From an uncultured Oscillospiraceae bacterium (lineage in GTDB: Bacteria > Bacillota > Clostridia > Oscillospirales > Oscillospiraceae), in assembly GCA_910589155.1 (NCBI GenBank), contig CAJURY010000010.1:1-64000 (forward strand): a DNA stretch of 64,000 bases. Reading direction: 5' to 3'. A program made the position numbers and the translations under genes. Positions 7,372-15,239 of this stretch are shown one piece after another (positions within the stretch are counted from its first letter, which is position 1; each line of letters begins with the position of its first letter). Below the pieces are notes generated by a model. The model ran no database searches, was not told the DNA's origin, and was given only the letters and a program-made list of their open reading frames with translations.

Positions 7372-7402
7372 AAGGCTCCCGACTTAGCTGGTCGGAAGCC
7401 TT
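7372..7402 (-). terminator. Terminator after the mrp gene
   Basis: AAGGCTTCCGAC and GTCGGGAGCCTT form an imperfect stem on the minus strand, followed by a short T run. It lies six bases past the mrp stop. Confidence 0.65.
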
Positions 7403-7407
7403 ATTTT

Positions 7408-8235
7408 TTACGCCATATTCTCAATCGCCGCCACTGCGCCGGAAAGGGCGGCAGTATCCACGGTATCCATCTGGCCATGGTCAAATGCTTCCGCAACAGC
7501 CGGGTCAATGGGCAGCTTTGCCAAAACCGGCAGCGCCAGCGAAGCCGCCACTTCTTCAATGCGGCTTTTGCCGAACACCTCCAGCCGCTTGCCGCAGTCT
7601 GGGCACGCCAGATAGCTGTAATTTTCCACAATGCCCAAAACGGGCACGTGCATGAGATTCGCCATCTTCACCGCTTTTGTCACAATCATGGAAACCAGAT
7701 CCTGCGGGCTTGTCACTACAATCACGCCGTCCACCGGGAGCGACTGAAAGACCGTCAGGGGCACGTCGCCGGTTCCGGGAGGCATATCCACAAACAGGTA
7801 GTCCACATTTTCCCAGATCACATCCGTCCAGAACTGCTTCACTGCTCCGGCAATCACAGGGCCACGCCACAAAACCGGATCCGTTTCCTCCGGCAGCAGC
7901 AGGTTGACGGACATAATCTGGGTTCCGTTCGCCGCCATAGCGGGATAAAGTCCGCTTTCATCGGCGCGGGCGCACTCTGTCACTCCGAAAGCTCGGGGAA
8001 TGGAAGGGCCGGTAATATCCGCGTCCAAAATACCCACCCGGCAGCCTTTTTTTGCCATGGCCACAGACAGCAGGCTCGTCACCGTGCTTTTGCCCACACC
8101 GCCCTTGCCGGAAACCACCGCAATTACTTTTTTCACAGAGGCTTTGGGATTCAGCTTCGCCAGCAGGCTTTCCGCCTTGCGGTCGTTGCAGTCGGAACCG
8201 CAGGCGGCACAATTTCCATTGCAGGATTCGCTCAT
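7408..8235 (-). CDS. mrp: Mrp/NBP35-type P-loop ATPase (Fe-S carrier)
   Basis: A 275-residue ParA/MinD-like ATPase of the Mrp/ApbC group that holds and transfers Fe-S clusters to apoproteins. The N-terminus has a cysteine cluster (CNGNCAACGSDC, residues 4-15), followed by the deviant Walker A SGKGGVGKST at about residues 42-51. It also has the family's DADITGPSIPRAFG (about 71-84), the VDMPPGTGD Walker B region and a late CPDC motif that binds the bridging cluster. GGAGCG precedes the ATG. Nothing nearby names a specific client. Confidence 0.93.
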   Translation of the reverse strand: MSESCNGNCAACGSDCNDRKAESLLAKLNPKASVKKVIAVVSGKGGVGKSTVTSLLSVAMAKKGCRVGILDADITGPSIPRAFGVTECARADESGLYPAMAANGTQIMSVNLLLPEETDPVLWRGPVIAGAVKQFWTDVIWENVDYLFVDMPPGTGDVPLTVFQSLPVDGVIVVTSPQDLVSMIVTKAVKMANLMHVPVLGIVENYSYLACPDCGKRLEVFGKSRIEEVAASLALPVLAKLPIDPAVAEAFDHGQMDTVDTAALSGAVAAIENMA

Positions 8236-8303
8236 ATGAATTCAACGCTCCTTTGTTTTCTTTCAGGTAAATTATAGACAGGATCACGCGGCCTGTCAAC
8301 CGC

Positions 8304-8822
8304 TTAGAAATCTTCTTCCATTTCCAGCATGGCGTCCAAGTCAAAAATCGGAAGCCCCGTGAGGCGGGTCAGCTCTCTTAGCTGATCCTCCGCGAAAACC
8401 GCGTCCTCCAAAAGCGCGCTTTCCAGCGCCTGTTCCTCGGCGGAATCTTGTAGCAGCGGCTTCCAAAAATCTGGATGCGGCTTTCCCAAAAAGCCCAGTT
8501 CCTCATATGGCTCGCATATAGAGCCAACATCGATTTTTTTACCTGCGTGATACAGTTCCACCACTGCAAAATCACTGTCCACGCACTGCGCCGTTACCGC
8601 GTAGTCCCCGGTAGCCTTGCTAATGGCGGCGGCAAGCAGCTCCGTTTCCGGTCCAAAGGTATCCCCGTAAGGATCGCACAAACCGTAGGCTTCCTGCTCC
8701 CGCTCCAACTGCGCCGCGTCCATTTTATACATGGAAAGCAGCCTCGTCAGTTCTTCCCGCAAAGGCTCCCATGCCTTGTCCTTCGGTCTGCGGAAGGACA
8801 GGCTTTGCATAAACATCCCCAT
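8304..8822 (-). CDS. Uncharacterised acidic protein, 172 residues
   Basis: A soluble, strongly acidic protein that I do not recognise. It opens MGMFMQSLSFRRPKDKAWEP and contains two likely alpha/beta segments (ATGDYAVTAQCVDSDFAVVE and GKKIDVGSICEPYEELGFLG). It ends in a helical Glu/Asp-rich tail (IFDLDAMLEMEEDF). GGGGGTG precedes the ATG. The gene starts 11 bases after the ABC-F stop, so it is the last gene of the comEC-holA-rnmV-GNAT-ABC-F operon. The composition is cytoplasmic, with no signal peptide, transmembrane segment or metal motif. The position suggests a housekeeping or immunity-type accessory role, but nothing more can be said. Confidence 0.75.
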   Translation of the reverse strand: MGMFMQSLSFRRPKDKAWEPLREELTRLLSMYKMDAAQLEREQEAYGLCDPYGDTFGPETELLAAAISKATGDYAVTAQCVDSDFAVVELYHAGKKIDVGSICEPYEELGFLGKPHPDFWKPLLQDSAEEQALESALLEDAVFAEDQLRELTRLTGLPIFDLDAMLEMEEDF

Positions 8823-8833
8823 AAATACACCCC

Positions 8834-10714
8834 CTATTCAATCGCTTCCGCCGCCTGCTCCCACTGCTCCATCAGTTCTTGCAGCTTTTCGTCCTCTTGC
8901 TCTTTTTCCGCCAGCAAGCGGGTCAGCTCCTGATAATCGGCGGACGCCGCCGCGATTTTTTCTTCCAGTTCCGCCAAAAGCTGCTCCTGCTTTTCAATTT
9001 CCCGCTCCAACCGGCGCACCAGCTTTTCCGCCTGCTTGTCCGAGCCCTTTGCCCGGGGCTTTTTCTCCCGCTGGGGCGCGTCCGCTTTGGGCGCCGCCAT
9101 TTTTGCGGCGGCTTCGTGAGCTAAAATGGAGCGGTATTTGGCGTAGCCGCATTTGTAATCCTTGATTTTCCCATCTTCCAGATCCCAAATGCGATCCGCG
9201 AATTTTTCCACAAAATAGCGGTCGTGGGACACAAACAGCAGCACCCCCTCAAATTCCTCAATGGCGCATTCCACCCACTCTCTGGAAGCAATGTCCAGAT
9301 GGTTGGTGGGTTCGTCCAAAATCAGAAGATTGATTTTCTCATCCATGAGCATACACAGCCGCAGCCGGGACTGCTCCCCGCCGGACAGCGCCCCCACAGG
9401 CTTGAAAACATCCTCACCCTGGAACATGAAAGCGCCAAGGCGATCCCGCGCCGCCTGGGGAGAGAGATTTTTTTCATAAAGCATAGTGTCGTATAAGCTC
9501 CGCTCCGGATGGGAAAAGTGCATAATTTGGGGCAGATACCCCCATTTCACGGAAGGGCCAAGGCGGATGCGCCCCAGACAGGACTCCTCCCCCAAAAGAC
9601 AGCGGATAAAGGTGGTTTTTCCCGCGCCGTTGTCTCCAAGCAATGCGATTCGCTCGCCGCCCTCCACAAAAAGCTCCACGTCGGAAAATAAGGTTCGCTC
9701 CCCAAAGGATTTTTCCATGCCCTTCACAGAAAGCACCATATCCCCGTGAAAATCCCGCTGCCCGAAGGAGGCGGACATGGTGCGCTCTTTTTGGGGCTTT
9801 TTCGTTTTTTCAATGCGCTCCATACGGTGCTGGATGGACATTGCCCGGCGGTACAGCGTACGGTTGTTGATGCCCCAGCCCTTCATGCGCTCCAGGGTAA
9901 AGCCAAGCTGCTTTAGCTTTGCCTGCTCCTGCTCGTATTGCTTGAGCTGCAAGTCAAACCGCGCCTGCTTTTCTTCTATATAGAAAGAATAGTTGCCGCT
10001 GTACTCCTCGCCGTGTCCATCGTGGATTTCCACAATGCGATCTACCACCTGATCGAGAAAATACCGGTCGTGGGAAATGGTCAAAACCGTCCCCTTGAAG
10101 CGGTTGATATATTCTTCCAGCCACTCCACGCTTTTTAAGTCCAAATGGTTGGTGGGTTCGTCCAGCAGCAGGATTTCCGTCTTTTCCAGCAGGAGCCTTG
10201 CCAGATTCACCCTGGTTTTTTCCCCGCCGGACAGCATGGCGAATTCCTGCTCCCGCATGGAAGCGGGAATGCCCAGTCCGTTGCACACCTTATCCGTGTC
10301 CACATCCATGTCATAGCCGCCCCCGGCGGCAAAACGGTTGGACAGGCGGTCGTATTCGTTTAAAATTTCCTTGGGGGCGCTGGCGGTCATTTGCCCTTCC
10401 AGTTCTTCCATGCGGCTTTTCACCCGCAAAAGCCCCGCAAAGGCCGAACGCAGTACGTCCTCAACGGTATATCCTACAGGGTAGCGGGGAATCTGGGAGA
10501 TGAGACCCAGCTTTTTGTTGGGATTTACAAACACTTCTCCCTCGTCATAGCCGATTTCCCCGGTGAGAATGCGAAACAGCGTGGTCTTGCCGCAGCCGTT
10601 GCGCCCCAAAATCGCCACGCATTCCCCTTCGTTGACCTCGAAATTTAGGCCGTCTAATAAATTATCTCCAATTTCAAAGGATTTTACCAGATCCTTTACA
10701 GAAATATCAATCAT
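8834..10714 (-). CDS. ABC-F family ATP-binding protein
   Basis: A 626-residue ABC-F protein with two nucleotide-binding domains and no membrane segment. ABC-F proteins act in the ribosomal E site, either aiding translation or protecting against antibiotics. Domain 1 has GRNGCGKTT (about residue 37) and signature LSGGEKTRVNLA; domain 2 has GDNGAGKTT and LSGGEQSRLRL. Each has LLLDEPTNHLD or LILDEPTNHLD. The interdomain linker (about residues 235-310) is rich in charged residues, as in the P-site tRNA interaction motif. A C-terminal Lys/Glu-rich coiled coil (about 540-626) resembles that of Uup/YfmR-type factors. It lies 15 bases after the GNAT gene. Confidence 0.92.
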   Translation of the reverse strand: MIDISVKDLVKSFEIGDNLLDGLNFEVNEGECVAILGRNGCGKTTLFRILTGEIGYDEGEVFVNPNKKLGLISQIPRYPVGYTVEDVLRSAFAGLLRVKSRMEELEGQMTASAPKEILNEYDRLSNRFAAGGGYDMDVDTDKVCNGLGIPASMREQEFAMLSGGEKTRVNLARLLLEKTEILLLDEPTNHLDLKSVEWLEEYINRFKGTVLTISHDRYFLDQVVDRIVEIHDGHGEEYSGNYSFYIEEKQARFDLQLKQYEQEQAKLKQLGFTLERMKGWGINNRTLYRRAMSIQHRMERIEKTKKPQKERTMSASFGQRDFHGDMVLSVKGMEKSFGERTLFSDVELFVEGGERIALLGDNGAGKTTFIRCLLGEESCLGRIRLGPSVKWGYLPQIMHFSHPERSLYDTMLYEKNLSPQAARDRLGAFMFQGEDVFKPVGALSGGEQSRLRLCMLMDEKINLLILDEPTNHLDIASREWVECAIEEFEGVLLFVSHDRYFVEKFADRIWDLEDGKIKDYKCGYAKYRSILAHEAAAKMAAPKADAPQREKKPRAKGSDKQAEKLVRRLEREIEKQEQLLAELEEKIAAASADYQELTRLLAEKEQEDEKLQELMEQWEQAAEAIE

Positions 10715-10729
10715 TGTTCTTCTCCAAAA

Positions 10730-11143
10730 TCAGTTCCCAAAGATCCGCCCGCAGCCGCTTTTTTCGCCGGTTTCCCGAAAGCCCAGTCGCCGGTACAGGG
10801 CAATCGCCCGGTCATTGGACGAAAGCGCCGTCAAATAAGGCCGCTGGCAAAGGCCAGCGGCAAAGCGCAACAGCCTTGTTCCGTAGCCGCGATTTTGTAA
10901 ACGCGGCAAAACATATAAATTTTCAATACAGTCCCCTGCTACCGAAACAATCCCACAGAGTTCTTTGTCCGTCAGCAGATAAATCGCTTTCCCTGCTTCC
11001 CGTTCCCGGCGCAAAAAGCCCCGGCAATCCCTGCTTTCCAGAAAAGCCGGACTGCAAACCGCCTTGTGAGATTCTTTCCAGCTTGCCGCGTAAACAGCCG
11101 CCGCATCTTCAAAATTTTCTTCCGTCACCAGGCAGCTTTTCAT
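10730..11143 (-). CDS. GNAT-family N-acetyltransferase
   Basis: A 137-residue acetyltransferase of the GNAT fold. The acetyl-CoA-binding loop is visible as RLQNRGYGTRLLRFA (about residues 83-97), after the strand CIENLYVLP. A LSSNDRAIALYRRLGF segment (about 108-123) completes motif B. The substrate is unknown; the class covers small molecules and protein N-termini. Its ATG overlaps the rnmV stop codon (ATGA), which indicates translational coupling within the operon. Confidence 0.88.
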   Translation of the reverse strand: MKSCLVTEENFEDAAAVYAASWKESHKAVCSPAFLESRDCRGFLRREREAGKAIYLLTDKELCGIVSVAGDCIENLYVLPRLQNRGYGTRLLRFAAGLCQRPYLTALSSNDRAIALYRRLGFRETGEKSGCGRIFGN

Positions 11144-11727
11144 GATAATTCCTCTATAATCGCCAAAAAGCTCTCCTTTGTATAAATCAAATTCAGCGCT
11201 TCCAAAAGGCCGTTGGCGCTGAGGCGCTCCGGCAATCGCAGCTTATCCAAAAGCGCCTTGCGCTTTGCGGCGCTGTTTGCCCCGCCGGTCAGACCCGCCT
11301 CATATAAATCAAGCTTTGTAATTTCGTTTCTGGGCGCGGACGCTTCCCCTTCCAAGGTTGCCCCAGCCCGGCGCAGAGCTTCCAGAAGCGTTTCCGGCTT
11401 CATGCCCTCCACCCCCAGTTTGCCCTCCTTGCCCGGCGCGGCCTTGCGCCGCTCTTTGCCATAAACATCGGGGATGTAGGCGTGCTTTACCTGCTCTTTC
11501 GGCAAGATTCCCTTTAAAAAATTGCGTATTACAAAGCCCGCGCCATCTGCGTCCGTTAGAATAATCACGCCCCGCTTTTGGGCAACCTCCCGCAAATACG
11601 CCTGCATTTGCCGGTTCTTAAAAATGCCGAAGCCTTTTGTTTCCAAAATCGGCGCGTCTACCAGTTGGCGCAGGGTATTTTTGTCATACCTGCCCTCAAC
11701 CAGAATTACCTCTCGCACCTTAACCAT
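11140..11727 (-). CDS. rnmV: Ribonuclease M5-like Toprim protein
   Basis: A 195-residue Toprim nuclease of the RNase M5 family, which matures 5S rRNA in Firmicutes. The N-terminal Toprim domain starts VREVILVEGRYDKNTLRQLVDA, with the catalytic Glu in VEGRYD and the acidic pair in IILTDADGAG. A C-terminal DUF4093-type domain covers about residues 100-195. AGGAGG precedes the ATG, and the start overlaps the holA stop by eight bases. In Bacillus rnmV adjoins rsmA (ksgA); here rsmA lies about 8 kb away. The exact substrate is inferred from the family. Confidence 0.85.
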   Translation of the reverse strand: MVKVREVILVEGRYDKNTLRQLVDAPILETKGFGIFKNRQMQAYLREVAQKRGVIILTDADGAGFVIRNFLKGILPKEQVKHAYIPDVYGKERRKAAPGKEGKLGVEGMKPETLLEALRRAGATLEGEASAPRNEITKLDLYEAGLTGGANSAAKRKALLDKLRLPERLSANGLLEALNLIYTKESFLAIIEELS

Positions 11728-12763
11728 GCCTTACCTCCTGGGCAAGCTGCAAAATCAGCAGTTCCAGCAGCCGCTCGCCGTCGTCAAAGGAGGTTTTCAG
11801 CTTATAGTCCGTCTCCACGCACAAAGCCGCTGCTTTGGCGCAGAAATTTGCCGAAAAACGCCCCGCCATGGACATGGTTTTCCGGGCGGGATAGTCCTTC
11901 AGTCCCGTGAGCTTCATGAGTTCTTCCGCACCCTTGCCGCTGTCAATGAGGACTCTGGCGGCGGAAATCCGGCGAAGCTGGCTGCTCACCGCGCCCAAAA
12001 TCACAATAGGCTCTTGCTGCATCTTCAAAAGCGTCTGCAACTTTTCCAACGCCAGAGCGAAGTTTCCCGCGCCCATGGCGTCCGTCATCTGAAATACCAC
12101 CGCGTCCAGAACCGGCTCCGTCACCGCGTCAATGCAGGATTTGGTAATTTCATCCCCTGGACAAAACGCGGAAATTTTGTCGATCTCCCCGGAAAGCGCC
12201 GTCATGGTTCCCCCGGTGATCTCGATGAGATAGGCGCACAGGTCGCTGGAAATGGACTTTTTGTTGCTCAAAAAGTGCCGGGAAACCCAGGCGATGAGAT
12301 CTTTCTGACTCTGCCTGGCAAACTCCACTGTCTGCACGTTTTTTTCAATGGCTTCCCACAGCTTTTTTTGCCGCTTATCCGGCTTGTAGGCCACGGTTTC
12401 AAAGGTGAAAACCAAGCAGCAATAGTCCGGCAAATCAGACAAAAGCCCCGCCAGCTTTTCCTTGTCGCCTTCCGGCAGCTTAAAAAAGTCCAGTTCTTCC
12501 ACCTGCACCATGGTGCGCTCGGCCATCATGGGCAGATTTTCCACACTGCTTACCAGCGCCTCCATAGAAAAGTTCTCCTGATTCAATTTATGGTAGTTGA
12601 AAGCCTCCGTCATGGGGTCAATGAGCTTTTTTTGAAGCTGCTCGCAGTAATAGTGCATGAGGTAAGTTTCTTCCCCCCAGAAAATATAGCAGGGCTTTGG
12701 CGTTTTCGCTTTGATATCCTGCTTGAGTTGCTGCAAGCCGCTTGCGGCTATTGGTTTTGCCAT
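11720..12763 (-). CDS. holA: DNA polymerase III delta subunit
   Basis: A 347-residue clamp-loader delta subunit that opens the sliding clamp and sits in the tau/gamma complex. It shows the family's N-terminal CYIFWGEETYLMHYY (about residues 23-37), LVFTFETVAYKPDKRQKKLW in the centre, and the C-terminal helical collar (ISAARVLIDSGKGAEELMKLTGLKDYPARK). GGAGG precedes the ATG. It follows comEC by four bases. The comEC-holA order is common in Firmicutes. Confidence 0.93.
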   Translation of the reverse strand: MAKPIAASGLQQLKQDIKAKTPKPCYIFWGEETYLMHYYCEQLQKKLIDPMTEAFNYHKLNQENFSMEALVSSVENLPMMAERTMVQVEELDFFKLPEGDKEKLAGLLSDLPDYCCLVFTFETVAYKPDKRQKKLWEAIEKNVQTVEFARQSQKDLIAWVSRHFLSNKKSISSDLCAYLIEITGGTMTALSGEIDKISAFCPGDEITKSCIDAVTEPVLDAVVFQMTDAMGAGNFALALEKLQTLLKMQQEPIVILGAVSSQLRRISAARVLIDSGKGAEELMKLTGLKDYPARKTMSMAGRFSANFCAKAAALCVETDYKLKTSFDDGERLLELLILQLAQEVRHG

Positions 12764-12767
12764 GGAG

Positions 12768-14990
12768 TTACCTCCTGATTAAAATGGTGCCGTCCTGATC
12801 CGTGCGGAGAATTTCACAGCCCGCTTTGTATAGCCGCTGCAAAACCTCCCCGGCTGGGTGCCCGTAGCGATTGTTCGCCCCCACGGAAATCACAGCGATT
12901 TCCGGTTGAAGCCTTTTTAACAGCCGGTAGCCGGTGGAAGTGGCGGAGCCGTGATGCCCTACAATTAAAATTTCCAGATCCGGCAGATTTTTCTGGGCAA
13001 GCAGGCGGTTTTCCTCCTCTGTGCCCAAGTCGCCTGTTATCAGTGTATCACATTTCGCCGCCGTAAACAACACCGTAATACAGCTTTCGTTCCCAGATTT
13101 TTCCGAAACCGGGGCAAAAATTTGCAGTTTTGCGGTTTTGCTGTCTATTATCAAATCCTGCGTCACAAAAACAAGCTTGCTCTTTTCGGCAGCGGATACC
13201 ACCCGCTCTCGCATCGCATCCTCCGTATCCGGTAGATACACCGCGTCGCAGGAAATACGGCTGAGGAGCTGAGGAATCCCCCCTGCGTGATCCGCGTCAT
13301 AGTGGGTGAGAATCAGCCCGTCCAACCGAAAGATTCCCTGAGACAGCAACAGCCGCGCCGCCATTTCTCCGGCTTCCTCCCCATAGGAACCGCCGCAGTC
13401 CACCAGAAAATTGCAGTCTCTCGTTTGAAGCAAAATACATTGCCCCTGTCCTACGTCAATCGCCGTCACCCGCATACGATCCAGCGTCGGTTCCAGCCAG
13501 GAAAGCCCGGTACATAGAAGCAGCAGCAAAGCGGCGCAGCTTGCAAAAATCTTCTTTTTCCGGCACTTTTGCAGGGCAAAAACTCCAAGGAGCATATAAA
13601 ACGCGATTAAAAACAAGGTCGTATAAATGCTTTGGGTATACATGGCGGCAAAGGGAAATCCCGCCGCAGCCCGGGCAACCATGAGAATATACCGGCAGAG
13701 CCATCCGACGCACCATGCCGCAAGCTTTCCCGCTGGCAGCCAAACCGCTCCTAAGACGCAGGATACCGCAATGCCGCAAAAACAGGCGCTAATTGCCCAA
13801 AAGCACAAAACATTGGTGAAAATCCCCACCAGGCTCACTGTGCCAAAATACGCCGCAACCAACGGCGCCGTGAAAAGCATCGCTCCGCAGCTTGCCGCGA
13901 CGCTGGAAGAAAGCGCCCGGCGCAGAAAATTTTCGCTTTCTCCCGCCAAAAATCGGTGTATCCTGCCGCTAACAAGGAAAATACCCGTCAGTGCGCCAAC
14001 GGAAAGCTGAAAGCTGATACTGGCAATCACCATAGGATTTACCGCCAAAAGCAAGAATGCGGCGGCGGAGAGCGCAGTCGCCGGGTCATAATCCCGCCGC
14101 AGCGTCTGGGCAAGGAGCATCAGACACAGCATAATCACCGCTCTTGTCACAGAAGGGGTAAAGCCAGCCACCGCCGCGAACAGGAAAAGCAGCGGCACGC
14201 CTAGCAACGCGCTTCGCCGTCTGCGCCCCGTGAGAAGCTGGAGCATTCCAAACAAAATGGTAACGTGCATCCCAGATACCGCCACTATATGAGAAAGTCC
14301 CGCAATGGACATTTCATTGCGCATAGCATAGCCCAGTCCGCTTTTGTCCCCCAAAAGCAGCGCCTTTGCAAAGGGCGCCGTATCCGCAGAAAACAGCGTC
14401 TGCAAAAGGGTATTGACCGCTTTGCGCAATACCGCCGGGTAATACCGGAAAGGGGTCTTTCCAGCAGGCTGCACTTTCACTTGCCCTCTTGCATAGCCCA
14501 AAAGAAAAATACCCTTTGTCCGGTGATAGGTCGGTTCGCTGCCGCCGCCCTCCGCAGTCAGGCGCAGCTTCGCCTGTAAGGTAAGCTGGTCTCCCGGCTG
14601 CAAGCTTCCATCCTTTTCATATAGATACAGCAAAATTTGATAGTTTCTCCCGGAGAGCCGCATATTTCCCGTAACCGACGCGCCGTAGTCGGTTGCTTCC
14701 GGGTAATCCGTCAGGGTAACGGTAATTTCCCTTGTCTCGCCGTCTACCGCTTTGGTAGGCGCAAGGGTCGCTGTCTGAAACAGGCTGCTCCACGCAAGCC
14801 CAACCCCCAATCCAAGGCAGAGGCAAACCGCAGCCCGCCATGGCAGTTTCTGAGGGCGCCGCCATAGACCGATTGCGCCCAGCAACAAAAAGCACAGCGC
14901 CAGTCTCAGCCCAATTTCAGTGGGCATCAGGTATTCTGTCAGGGCGCACGCCCCGCCAAATCCCAGGGTGAACCACATCAGCTTCCGCAT
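12768..14990 (-). CDS. comEC: ComEC/Rec2 DNA-uptake channel protein
   Basis: A 740-residue integral membrane protein that forms the channel for transforming single-stranded DNA. The order is an N-terminal DUF4131-like region with leading membrane helices (about 1-170), the Competence domain with about eight helices and the motif LSHIVAVSGMHVTILFG (about 180-490), and a C-terminal metallo-beta-lactamase-like domain (about 505-740) with the metal motif LTHYDADHAGG and VGHHGSATSTG. All three parts are intact, so the gene is complete. It heads the operon that continues into holA. Competence itself cannot be inferred from comEC alone. Confidence 0.95.
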   Translation of the reverse strand: MRKLMWFTLGFGGACALTEYLMPTEIGLRLALCFLLLGAIGLWRRPQKLPWRAAVCLCLGLGVGLAWSSLFQTATLAPTKAVDGETREITVTLTDYPEATDYGASVTGNMRLSGRNYQILLYLYEKDGSLQPGDQLTLQAKLRLTAEGGGSEPTYHRTKGIFLLGYARGQVKVQPAGKTPFRYYPAVLRKAVNTLLQTLFSADTAPFAKALLLGDKSGLGYAMRNEMSIAGLSHIVAVSGMHVTILFGMLQLLTGRRRRSALLGVPLLFLFAAVAGFTPSVTRAVIMLCLMLLAQTLRRDYDPATALSAAAFLLLAVNPMVIASISFQLSVGALTGIFLVSGRIHRFLAGESENFLRRALSSSVAASCGAMLFTAPLVAAYFGTVSLVGIFTNVLCFWAISACFCGIAVSCVLGAVWLPAGKLAAWCVGWLCRYILMVARAAAGFPFAAMYTQSIYTTLFLIAFYMLLGVFALQKCRKKKIFASCAALLLLLCTGLSWLEPTLDRMRVTAIDVGQGQCILLQTRDCNFLVDCGGSYGEEAGEMAARLLLSQGIFRLDGLILTHYDADHAGGIPQLLSRISCDAVYLPDTEDAMRERVVSAAEKSKLVFVTQDLIIDSKTAKLQIFAPVSEKSGNESCITVLFTAAKCDTLITGDLGTEEENRLLAQKNLPDLEILIVGHHGSATSTGYRLLKRLQPEIAVISVGANNRYGHPAGEVLQRLYKAGCEILRTDQDGTILIRR

Positions 14991-15095
14991 TTGTCTCTCC
15001 TTTCTTCTGCAACTACTTTAACAATCAAAATTTACATTTTCTGACGCCACACCAGTCTCATTCGTCGCTGGCGACAATTCAAGAACTACCAATTA

Positions 15096-15187
15096 TGTCA
15101 TTGCGAACTGGCATGGCAATTCAGAAATTTTCCGCTATCTCAATTTTCCAAATAGCTTGCCACGTCGGCTGCATTCCGCAATGACAA
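15096..15187. repeat. Dispersed repeat, family B (TGTCATTGCGAA...CGCAATGACA)
   Basis: TGTCATTGCGAA at the left end and TTCCGCAATGACA at the right end form a head-to-head inverted pair around GGCAATTCAG and CTTGCCACGTCGGCTGCA. Related units lie at 29161-29199, 42621-42660 and about 5240-5305. Similar 'cattgcga' repeats are widespread in intergenic DNA of many bacteria. The gap contains no gene. Confidence 0.65.
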
Positions 15188-15204
15188 GGCGTTTTTTCAT
15201 ACAG

Positions 15205-15232
15205 CAAAGGGCCGCCCGCAGGCAGCCCTTTG
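15205..15232 (-). terminator. Stem-loop after alaS
   Basis: CAAAGGGC pairs with GCCCTTTG, extended by a further imperfect stem, a few bases past the alaS stop. No clean T run follows on the minus strand. Confidence 0.5.
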
Positions 15233-15239
15233 CACGCAA

